DNA from: Bacteroidales bacterium
GTDB lineage: Bacteria; Bacteroidota; Bacteroidia; Bacteroidales; F082
DNA: 64,000 bases
Assembly: GCA_017548125.1 (NCBI GenBank)
Contig: JAFYNK010000086.1
Coordinates: forward strand, 1-64,000
Reading direction: 5' to 3'
Part shown: piece after piece, positions 1 through 6,638 of the stretch
Numbering within the stretch: the first letter of the stretch is position 1
Layout: every line of letters starts with the position of its first letter
Notes under the pieces: generated by a model
Databases searched by the model: none
Told to the model about the DNA's origin: nothing
Seen by the model: the letters and a program-made list of their open reading frames with translations, nothing else
Position numbers and translations under genes: made by a program

Positions 1-124
1 GAAGATTTTTGTTTTTCTTGAAAGAACATAGCGAGCTATGTGATTGAAAGAAAGACGAAAAGATTCCAAGAAAAAACATAAAGCATGTAAAAGTTTTAAT
101 TATCATTGTCAAAAATTATTTAAA

Positions 125-147
125 CGGGGAATTTATAGAAGTCCCCT
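125..147. terminator. Weak hairpin downstream of the MATE gene
   Basis: GGGGA and TCCCC can pair around an 11-nt loop, beyond the 3' end of the leftward MATE gene. The stem is only 5 bp and has no clean T-tract, so this is a weak candidate. The rest of positions 1-190 shows no gene; a tight ACATAGC/GCTATGT palindrome lies at 26-41. Confidence 0.25.
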
Positions 148-192
148 TTAGTTTTAAGGTTTAATAAATTTGTTTTATAAATTTCCCACAGT

Positions 193-227
193 TCCTCAGA
201 TCCTCAGATCCTCGGATCCTCAGCTCC
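193..227. repeat. Octamer array TCCTCAGA x4 at the MATE stop codon
   Basis: Four consecutive 8-bp units (TCCTCAGA, TCCTCAGA, TCCTCGGA, TCCTCAGC) run into the last codons of the leftward MATE gene. Read in the sense of that gene the word is TGAGGATC, and its first TGA is the stop codon of the gene. It belongs to the family of word arrays found in most gaps of this window. Confidence 0.8.
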
Positions 228-1557
228 ATTTATAGTGTCTCTGAATCATTATCACAGACAGTATCGTTGCTATAACGTCTGAAATAGGAATGCTCCACCA
301 TACGCCTTTGATGCCGATTATGTTTGGCATTATTAATAATAAAGGTGTGAGAAAGAGTACTTGTCGTGACAATGACAACAATATTGATTTCTTGGCTTTA
401 CCGATGCTCTGGAAGAAGTTGCCTATGACAATAGGCAGTGAGATGATTGGGAAGGTACACATCACTATTCTCATGCCGTCGATGGAATATTTCATCAGTT
501 CTTCATCGTTTGTAAAGAGCGAGCATGTGAATCGTGGTATCGTCTCTCCAATGATGAATCCTATAGTTAATGTTATGAATGCCAATAATATAGACTTCTT
601 CAGTGCCTCGGTGACTCTGTTGTATTGTCTGGCTCCATAGTTGTAGCTTACTATCGGCTGCATGCCTTGTGTGATGCCCAATACTATCATTGTGAAGAAG
701 AACGTTACGCGATTTACGATGCCGTAAGCGCCTACTGATAAGTCGCCGCCGAATTTCTTTAATCCGGTGTTAATCAATATGATGATGACGCAAAGCATGG
801 AGTTTAATAAGAATGGTGACAAGCCTATTGCAAGAATGTCCTTGATGATTTTTATGTCGAAGATGAAATCTTTTTTGTCGAAATGTACCAGCTCGTTCTT
901 GTTTGAGAATATCTTGAAGAGATATATTAATGGTATTGTCTGAGCTATTACTGTCGCTATTGCAGCGCCGCGTATTCCCATTCCGAGAGGGAAGATGAAG
1001 AGCCAGTCCAAGAAGACATTAGCGACAACGGTTATAATGGTGGCTACCATGGCTTCGTTGGGGTGGCCTGAAGCTCTTAGCACCGAGTTTAATCCGTGAT
1101 ATAAATGAGTGATAATGTTGCCTAAAAGAATTACTTGCATATATTCGTATGCGTAAGGCAAGGTGTTTTCACTGGCGCCGAAGAAGAAAAGTATAGGCTT
1201 TAAAAATGCTAGACATACTACTGTGAAAATTATTCCGAAGAATACGTTGAGCATTACGGTGTTTGCTAATGCGCGGCAGCTTTTCTTGTAGTTTTTCTTG
1301 CCGAGCTCCATTGCTGTCACCGTTGACGCGCCGACGCCGACCATAGCTCCGATGGCAGCGCCGAGGTTCATGAACGGGAAGGTGATGGCTAATCCTGAAA
1401 TAGCCAATGGACCAACACCGTGACCGATGAAAATGCTGTCAATCATGTTATACAATGAAGAGGCTGTCATCGCAATGATGGCAGGTGTGGCATACTTCTT
1501 CAATAATTTTCCTACGCTTTCTGTTCCTAAAAGTAAAGCCCCTTTCGGTTCGCTCAT
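220..1557 (-). CDS. MATE family efflux transporter
   Basis: A 445-residue polytopic inner-membrane protein with about twelve hydrophobic segments and the internal two-fold repeat of the MATE (multi antimicrobial extrusion) family. The N-terminal half carries the family pattern PAIIAMTASSLYNMIDSIFIG followed by GPLAISGLAITFP, as in NorM/DinF-like Na+- or H+-coupled drug antiporters. Length is normal for the family. The substrate cannot be read from the sequence; cationic drugs or metabolites are typical. The gene stands alone: it is divergent from pepE, and its stop codon is formed by the first unit of an octamer array. It is unrelated in operon context to the second MATE gene at 57.3 kb. Confidence 0.9.
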   Translation of the reverse strand: MSEPKGALLLGTESVGKLLKKYATPAIIAMTASSLYNMIDSIFIGHGVGPLAISGLAITFPFMNLGAAIGAMVGVGASTVTAMELGKKNYKKSCRALANTVMLNVFFGIIFTVVCLAFLKPILFFFGASENTLPYAYEYMQVILLGNIITHLYHGLNSVLRASGHPNEAMVATIITVVANVFLDWLFIFPLGMGIRGAAIATVIAQTIPLIYLFKIFSNKNELVHFDKKDFIFDIKIIKDILAIGLSPFLLNSMLCVIIILINTGLKKFGGDLSVGAYGIVNRVTFFFTMIVLGITQGMQPIVSYNYGARQYNRVTEALKKSILLAFITLTIGFIIGETIPRFTCSLFTNDEELMKYSIDGMRIVMCTFPIISLPIVIGNFFQSIGKAKKSILLSLSRQVLFLTPLLLIMPNIIGIKGVWWSIPISDVIATILSVIMIQRHYKWS

Positions 1558-1745
1558 ATATCAATTTTTTAAGGTGCAAAATTGCAAAAAAAAACTGAAT
1601 CGTTGACTTGATTCGTAGAAATAATTTTTGTTTTTATAATATTGTTTATCAATATGTTGTGTGAATGTAATTGCTTTTGGATATTTTGATGTATTTTTTT
1701 CAATTCTTTTAATGGCGCTACATGGAATAATTAAGAAAAAATGTT

Positions 1746-1753
1746 TAATTTTG
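1746..1753 (+). promoter_or_regulatory. Bacteroidota -7 element of pepE
   Basis: TAATTTTG matches TAnnTTTG, the -7 word of the Bacteroidota housekeeping sigma factor. It lies 12 bp upstream of the ATG at 1766, so the mRNA leader would be very short. Confidence 0.6.
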
Positions 1754-1765
1754 GCAAAACAAAAA

Positions 1766-2536
1766 ATGAATAAAATGAATCTGTTATTAATAAGTAATTC
1801 GACAAATTTCGGAGAGACATATTTGGCATGGGCAATGACTCAGCTTGAGTCTTTCTGCGAGAAAAACAATCTCACATCAGATAGTAAAATCGTTTTCGTA
1901 CCTTTCGCAGGCGTATATATTAATGGTAATCCATATCCACAAAGCTACGATGCTTATACAGCGAGAGTGAAGAAAGTTTTTGAAGAAAAATTAGGACTTC
2001 GTAATTTTGTTTCAGTTCATGAAGTTGAAGATAAGATTCAACTTGTTAACGAAGCAGCATGTATAGTTGTCGGCGGCGGCAATACATTCCATCTTGTAGC
2101 TGAACTTCACAGATATGGCTTGATGGACGCCATCGCAAATGTGGCTAAGAAAGGCACAGCTTATATCGGATGGAGCGCAGGTTCTAATATTGCAGCTCCA
2201 ACATTATGCACAACTAACGATATGCCAATCGTACAGCCAGCTTCTTTCAATACATTGAACTTGGTTCCATTCCAAATCAATCCTCATTACCTTGACCCTC
2301 ATCCTGAAATCGACAAGATGATTAAGCATGGCGGAGAAACACGTCAAGATCGTATCAATGAGTATCTTGCTGTAAATCAAGAAATGAAAGTGGTAGGTCT
2401 TCGTGAGGCTTCTGCTCTTTGGGTCACTGGCGATAGAATAGCTTTGAAAGGCGGAAAGAAAATGGTCGTGTTCAAATACGGCACTGAAGCTTTTGAACTT
2501 GAACCAAATACTGACGTTACAGAATACGTTATTTGA
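1766..2536 (+). CDS. pepE: Dipeptidase E (peptidase family S51)
   Basis: A cytoplasmic serine peptidase of the class I glutamine-amidotransferase-like fold that hydrolyses Asp-X dipeptides. Visible family marks are the N-terminal LLLISNSTN strand, VVGGGNTFHL, the nucleophile elbow GWSAGSNIAAP with the catalytic Ser, and NPHYLDPHPE with the expected His region. Length is about 255 residues against roughly 230 for E. coli PepE. The reading frame is open further upstream, but the start is placed at 1766 because a -7 promoter element ends 12 bp before it; the ATG at 1775 (MNLLLISNS) aligns even better with PepE and is an alternative. A strong intrinsic terminator follows. Confidence 0.85.
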   Translation: MNKMNLLLISNSTNFGETYLAWAMTQLESFCEKNNLTSDSKIVFVPFAGVYINGNPYPQSYDAYTARVKKVFEEKLGLRNFVSVHEVEDKIQLVNEAACIVVGGGNTFHLVAELHRYGLMDAIANVAKKGTAYIGWSAGSNIAAPTLCTTNDMPIVQPASFNTLNLVPFQINPHYLDPHPEIDKMIKHGGETRQDRINEYLAVNQEMKVVGLREASALWVTGDRIALKGGKKMVVFKYGTEAFELEPNTDVTEYVI

Positions 2537-2551
2537 ATTTAAAAACATAAA

Positions 2552-2594
2552 AAAGAAAGTCGAGAATGATAAATTTTCGACTTTCTTTTTTTTT
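2552..2594 (+). terminator. Intrinsic terminator of pepE
   Basis: A perfect 12-bp stem (AAAGAAAGTCGA, 2552-2563, with TCGACTTTCTTT, 2577-2588) followed by a T-tract. Confidence 0.85.
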
Positions 2595-2650
2595 ATGCCG
2601 TAAAACAAAAAATAATATTTGGTGTTTAGTGAGAAAAAACATCAAATATT

Positions 2651-3304
2651 ATGAAATCAAAATTGTTAACATTAACTTTACTTCTGGCTTTTAGTGGCGG
2701 ACTCTTTGCTCAGAGTGCAGCCCAGACAGAAAGGATGGAGCGCCGCGCAGCACGTAAGGCACGTCAGGCAGCAGAGTTGGCGCAATCGCGTGCCGAAATG
2801 ATTAAGTTGGTGAAAGACACCACCTTTGTTATAGAAGCGAACACATTCATCGGTCCTTTTGGACAAGAATCGCCTGTTTCTTCCTTCCAGAACTATTTCG
2901 CTATCATAGGTGATAAGGTGGCTATCAGTATTTCTTTCGACAATCCTCCATCTTCACAGATGTCGCCTCTTGCATGGTATGGACCAGGCTCCGGCGTCCC
3001 AGGAATAGGACCCGGCTATTCTGACCCAGGATTCCCAGGATGGAACTGGCAGTCATGGGATACTCCTAACACACCGGCAACGTTGGTGTCTTATCAGTCT
3101 GACTTGTCACAGCCTGATGGACCATTCACGATAGTGGGCTCGTTTAGAACCTGGACTGGCGTAATTCCTGTAAGTTTTAAAATATATATTCAGGAAAATG
3201 GAACCGGCAGAATAATATTTTATTCCAATGATGGCGGACAAGTTACATTTACCGGAGATGTGGTGTCACCTGAAAATGCCTATACTATATATCCTCTTCC
3301 ATAA
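2651..3304 (+). CDS. Secreted DUF4251 family protein
   Basis: A 217-residue exported protein with a signal peptide (hydrophobic residues 5-18, cleavage likely after FAQS). A basic Ala/Arg-rich stretch at about 28-50 (RRAARKARQAAEL) is followed by a beta-rich domain beginning FVIEANTF. This matches the DUF4251 pattern of Bacteroidetes: the FVIEAN strand, a central GDKV strand and repeated beta strands. Function is unknown; the family is periplasmic or outer-membrane associated. The Gly/Pro-rich segment GPGSGVPGIGPGYSDPG at about 112-130 is an odd insertion. It is monocistronic between two intrinsic terminators. Confidence 0.65.
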   Translation: MKSKLLTLTLLLAFSGGLFAQSAAQTERMERRAARKARQAAELAQSRAEMIKLVKDTTFVIEANTFIGPFGQESPVSSFQNYFAIIGDKVAISISFDNPPSSQMSPLAWYGPGSGVPGIGPGYSDPGFPGWNWQSWDTPNTPATLVSYQSDLSQPDGPFTIVGSFRTWTGVIPVSFKIYIQENGTGRIIFYSNDGGQVTFTGDVVSPENAYTIYPLP

Positions 3305-3337
3305 TATATTGATTTACTTATTTTTATTACTGGTTGT

Positions 3338-3367
3338 AAAAGCGTCTTTAATGACGCTTTTTTTTTG
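3338..3367 (+). terminator. Intrinsic terminator of the DUF4251 gene
   Basis: A 9-bp stem AAAAGCGTC/GACGCTTTT with a 6-nt loop and a run of T. Confidence 0.85.
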
Positions 3368-3388
3368 TTTTTTTTGTGTAAATGTTAT

Positions 3389-3418
3389 TTGGTTGTAAAA
3401 AAATAGTTTATATATTTG
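3389..3418 (+). promoter_or_regulatory. Promoter of the secreted-protein operon
   Basis: TTTG at 3389-3392 and TATATTTG at 3411-3418, separated by 18 bp, fit the Bacteroidota -33/-7 consensus (TTTG and TAnnTTTG). The first ATG of the operon is 25 bp further on. Confidence 0.7.
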
Positions 3419-3443
3419 CATGAAATAATAAAAAATAATTATT

Positions 3444-3947
3444 ATGAAAAGCTTGTTTTTACAAATGGTTTCATTGCTGATATTGTCGTTTATGACATTT
3501 CAGGCAAATGCACAAAAGGATATGCAGTCGGATTATTACAATTATGAAGTAACATCGATTGGCGTTGGACAGGATGGGACAAAAGTTTTGGTCGTAACTG
3601 TTGAAGCAAAGAAAATAGAAGATGGTATTGAACTTGCAAAACGAGATGCTATTGCAGCTTGTCTTTTCAAAGGCGTGGAAGCGTCTGGTCGTGCCGAAAA
3701 GATTCCAGCGATAGTACCTCAAGGAATAACAAATGAAAATCAGGAGTTTTTTGATGATTTTCTTAAACTGAAAGATAAGAAGAGCGGTGGAAAATATCTT
3801 CGTTTTGTGACAAGAACAGGAAATCAGGAAGCTGAGAAAAATAACAAGAATTACAGAGTGTCACTTGAGGTTCAGGTGTCATACAATGCGCTTAGAGATT
3901 ATATGATTTCTGAAGGCAAAGCTAAAAACTTGAACTTTTTATTTTGA
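3444..3947 (+). CDS. Secreted LPP20/FlgT-like small protein, operon gene 1
   Basis: A 167-residue protein with a signal peptide (residues 1-23, ending QANA). The mature part follows the layout of LPP20/FlgT-N-like domains: a strand ending in VVTVEAKKIEDG, then a helix ELAKRDAIAACLFKGV, a middle segment with FFDDFLKLK, and a closing strand YRVSLEVQVSYNALRDYM. No lipobox Cys is present, so it is probably periplasmic. It is the first of four co-directional genes with gaps of 27, 1 and 3 bp, all encoding exported proteins. I do not recognise a characterised homologue; the fold assignment is by pattern only. Confidence 0.5.
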   Translation: MKSLFLQMVSLLILSFMTFQANAQKDMQSDYYNYEVTSIGVGQDGTKVLVVTVEAKKIEDGIELAKRDAIAACLFKGVEASGRAEKIPAIVPQGITNENQEFFDDFLKLKDKKSGGKYLRFVTRTGNQEAEKNNKNYRVSLEVQVSYNALRDYMISEGKAKNLNFLF

Positions 3948-3974
3948 GAATTTTAAAATTAAATATTTGAATAT

Positions 3975-4952
3975 ATGAAAAAAATATTTTTATCAATAGT
4001 ATTTGCTGCCTTGTCGGTGTCAGTGATGGCTCAAGCTAAAAAACCGACAATTATGGTGATGCCGTCAGATATTTATTGCGCAAGAAATGGCTATACAACG
4101 GAATGGGTTGACGAGAATGGAAATAAAAATACCGTCTCAGATATTTCTAATATATTCAAAAAGGAAGATGTGGAGGACTTGCGTCTTGTTATATCTGAAT
4201 TATCTAAGATAATGGCAGAGAGAGGATTCCCTTTGAAAGATCTTGAACAGACACTGAAATCTATACAACAAGAGACAGTGGAGATGGGACTTCTTGAGAG
4301 TTCTTCATCAGGAGCGTATATCACAGAGTCGATGCTCGATAAGGTTATCAGAACTGCAAAGGCTGATATAATTATTGACTTGGATTTTTCAATCATGCAA
4401 AAAGGTCCGCAGCGTTATATCTCATACAATATGAGAGGTTTGGACGCATATACTAATAAGGTGATTGCTGCAAATTCAGGAGTCGGTTCTCCTTCGACGT
4501 CAGCTCCTATAAATCTTCTTCTTGAAGAGGCAGTCCTTAATTATATGGATTCGTTCTGCGCACAGCTGATGTCACATTTTGAAGATATGTCTAGAAATGG
4601 TCGTGAAGTTGTGGTGAAATTGAAAGTCTGGGATAATGCTGATGTGAACTTCGAATCGGAATATGATTTTGAAGATGATTATCTTGAATTGACAGATATT
4701 ATTTCTTATTGGATGGAAGATAATACTGTAAATCATGCTCCTACACGTACAAATGCTACAGCGACAAATCTCGCTTTTGAACAGGTACGTATTCCATTGT
4801 ACAAAGAGCGCAACGGAAGAATGTCGCCTCTCGATGCTCGCGGATTCGCCAACGGATTGAGAAGTTATCTCAAAAAAGAACCATTCATGATAGAAAGTAA
4901 AATTTATGAACGCGGACTCGGTGAAGTCTGGATTATTATAGGAGAAAAATAA
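3975..4952 (+). CDS. DUF6175 family exported protein, operon gene 2
   Basis: A 325-residue protein with a signal peptide (residues 1-19, cleavage after VMA-QA). It has the pattern I recall for the Bacteroidetes DUF6175 family: KPTIMVMPSDIYCARNGY at the mature N-terminus, a helix with VISELSKIMAERGFPLKDLEQTLKSI, then KADIIIDLDF, ALLEEAVL-like LLLEEAVLNYMDSF, and a C-terminal FEQVRIPLYKERNGR...ARGFANGLRSYL. The N-terminal strand-plus-helix resembles CsgG/TolB-N type periplasmic domains (MVMPSD, KIMAERGF). Function is unknown. Its stop is followed one base later by the next start, so translation is probably coupled. Confidence 0.6.
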   Translation: MKKIFLSIVFAALSVSVMAQAKKPTIMVMPSDIYCARNGYTTEWVDENGNKNTVSDISNIFKKEDVEDLRLVISELSKIMAERGFPLKDLEQTLKSIQQETVEMGLLESSSSGAYITESMLDKVIRTAKADIIIDLDFSIMQKGPQRYISYNMRGLDAYTNKVIAANSGVGSPSTSAPINLLLEEAVLNYMDSFCAQLMSHFEDMSRNGREVVVKLKVWDNADVNFESEYDFEDDYLELTDIISYWMEDNTVNHAPTRTNATATNLAFEQVRIPLYKERNGRMSPLDARGFANGLRSYLKKEPFMIESKIYERGLGEVWIIIGEK

Positions 4953-4953
4953 T

Positions 4954-5634
4954 ATGAAGAAAATTTTGACATTAATGATGACTCTAGCTTTTGTTTCAGT
5001 ATCATATTTTGCAGAAGCTCAGAAAATTCGTGTTCTGCCACTGTCATCAGACATTATCAGCGAAGAAGCAGCATCCTTGTTGTATAGCAGATTGAATCAG
5101 GCAGTATCTCTTAATGGTATGGGTTCTACAGATAACTCAAACAAGTTCTTGATGATACCTTCGGTGACCGTCCTGTCAATAGAGCCAACAGCAACAGCGC
5201 CAGTGAAATATATGGCAGAAGTGGAGATTGCTATATATATGGTTGATAACAGCAGAAAAATTTTGTTGTCACAGGAATTGATTGTTAAAAAAGGTGTAGG
5301 TGCAAACGAAGCCAAAGCCGTTAGCGAAGCCTTGAAATCATTGAACGCTCGCGATCCTAAACTCAAGAAAATGATTGCTGTAGGTAAAAATAGAATAATT
5401 GAGTATTATAATGCAGAATGCGAAAATGTCGTTAAAACGATAAATGCTTACCTGGAATGCGGAATGACAGAAGAGGCACTCAACGAACTCAACGCAATAC
5501 CTCAAATTGACGAAATTACAGGCTGCTATGATAACACATTGAATATCTTAAGCAAAATATCTCAAGAACAACAAGGTGTAGCTAACGATAAAATTAAAAA
5601 TGAAAATCTAGATGTGTCTTGGATAAACGAATAA
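4954..5634 (+). CDS. Exported protein of unknown function, operon gene 3
   Basis: A 226-residue protein with a signal peptide (residues 1-22, ending FAEA). The mature protein begins KIRVLPLSSD and contains alternating strands (YMAEVEIAIYMVD, ILLSQELIVKKGVG) and helices (EAKAVSEALKSLNARDPKLKKMI). A C-terminal helical segment ECGMTEEALNELNAIP resembles a single tetratricopeptide-like hairpin. This is the layout of a CsgG/FlgO-like envelope domain, but similarity is by pattern only. The gene is tightly packed between operon genes 2 and 4 (gaps of 1 and 3 bp), which suggests it works with DUF6175 and the LPP20-like proteins in one envelope complex. Confidence 0.5.
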   Translation: MKKILTLMMTLAFVSVSYFAEAQKIRVLPLSSDIISEEAASLLYSRLNQAVSLNGMGSTDNSNKFLMIPSVTVLSIEPTATAPVKYMAEVEIAIYMVDNSRKILLSQELIVKKGVGANEAKAVSEALKSLNARDPKLKKMIAVGKNRIIEYYNAECENVVKTINAYLECGMTEEALNELNAIPQIDEITGCYDNTLNILSKISQEQQGVANDKIKNENLDVSWINE

Positions 5635-5637
5635 ATT

Positions 5638-6582
5638 ATGAGAAAGAAGATTTTAATATTGTTGTTTACCATCCTGCCTATATTGGGCATGGCTCAGAAT
5701 GATTATAAACTCGTAGAACAGAGCGCAAAAAAGAAACCAGAATGGTGTAATAATTCTACATGTACCAAGGGCGCGTTTTTTATTAAAGAGGAAAAGGTTG
5801 CTACAATTAATGAAGCAAGCAGTAAAGCGATGAATCAGTTGCTGAAAGAAATAGCTCGTGCTGTGGCTGTTCAGATAGAAACGGCTTCTGATAAATCAGG
5901 GTTGAATAGTAAATATGAAAATGGAAAATATCAAACCGAAAGATATTTGGAAAGCGTGATTGAAACAAAATTCGCTAAACTTCCAGCGCTGCACGGAATC
6001 ACTCTGTCGAAAGCTGACATCTATTGGGAACGCTTCATAGAGAAAAAAACTAAAGAAACATCATACGATTATTATGTCCTTTATCCTTTCACAGAAATTG
6101 ACTTGCGCGAAATTACTGAAGCTTATGAAGAACAGGAAAAAGCATTAAACGATAAAATCAATGGATATAGAGACAATCTCGAATACATAAATGACGTTGA
6201 TGTGTTGATGGAAAATATCAATGAGATGAAATCTATGATTAAAGAAATGGGTGAAAGCGACGTGAAATCAAATGCCCTCAAAGATATTATCTCGTTATAT
6301 GAAAATGTAATCAACAATATGTATATTGAAGTGTTAGATAACAATAAAGATGGTATGTTGATACAACTTAAACATAATGATAAGGTTATGAAGACAAAGT
6401 CGTTGCCGCAGGTTAAAAGCGACAATGGCTGTACCAGAGACTTTAGCGTGAAACATAACGGAAACAATGTTAAAATAACATACAATACTTTTGATTGTTA
6501 TGAACAAGATGATAATTATGTAGAGATAAAATTTACATTTGCTAAAAAGAGAATTGTAAAGAAAGTCTTGGTGAATTTATAA
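5638..6582 (+). CDS. Exported LPP20-like protein, operon gene 4
   Basis: A 314-residue protein with a signal peptide (residues 1-19, ending GMAQ). The mature N-terminus KKPEWCNNSTCTKGAFF, followed by a long helix with EASSKAMNQLLKEIARAV, is the usual opening of LPP20-type domains (KKPEW plus an alanine-rich helix). Two Cys six residues apart (about 37 and 43) could form a disulfide. The middle is a charged, probably coiled helix (about 160-225), and the C-terminal 80 residues are predicted beta strands ending in KKRIVKKVLVNL. It is the last gene of the four-gene operon; the Ca2+ ATPase follows after 56 bp with no clear terminator between them. Confidence 0.5.
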   Translation: MRKKILILLFTILPILGMAQNDYKLVEQSAKKKPEWCNNSTCTKGAFFIKEEKVATINEASSKAMNQLLKEIARAVAVQIETASDKSGLNSKYENGKYQTERYLESVIETKFAKLPALHGITLSKADIYWERFIEKKTKETSYDYYVLYPFTEIDLREITEAYEEQEKALNDKINGYRDNLEYINDVDVLMENINEMKSMIKEMGESDVKSNALKDIISLYENVINNMYIEVLDNNKDGMLIQLKHNDKVMKTKSLPQVKSDNGCTRDFSVKHNGNNVKITYNTFDCYEQDDNYVEIKFTFAKKRIVKKVLVNL

Positions 6583-6638
6583 TGTTTATCTTTTAGATGA
6601 AGTTTTTATTATAGTAAATATATTTAGCTTTATTTTTT

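Noticed and set aside
26-41. ACATAGC-GA-GCTATGT palindrome as a terminator
   Set aside because: The loop would be only 2 nt and no T-tract follows; no gene ends nearby on the left within the window.
290-640. Open frame on the plus strand over the MATE gene
   Set aside because: It is antisense to a clear MATE coding sequence, with no promoter and no domain.
1661-1765. Upstream extension of peptidase E
   Set aside because: A -7 element at 1746-1753 and the family N-terminus place the start at 1766 or 1775.
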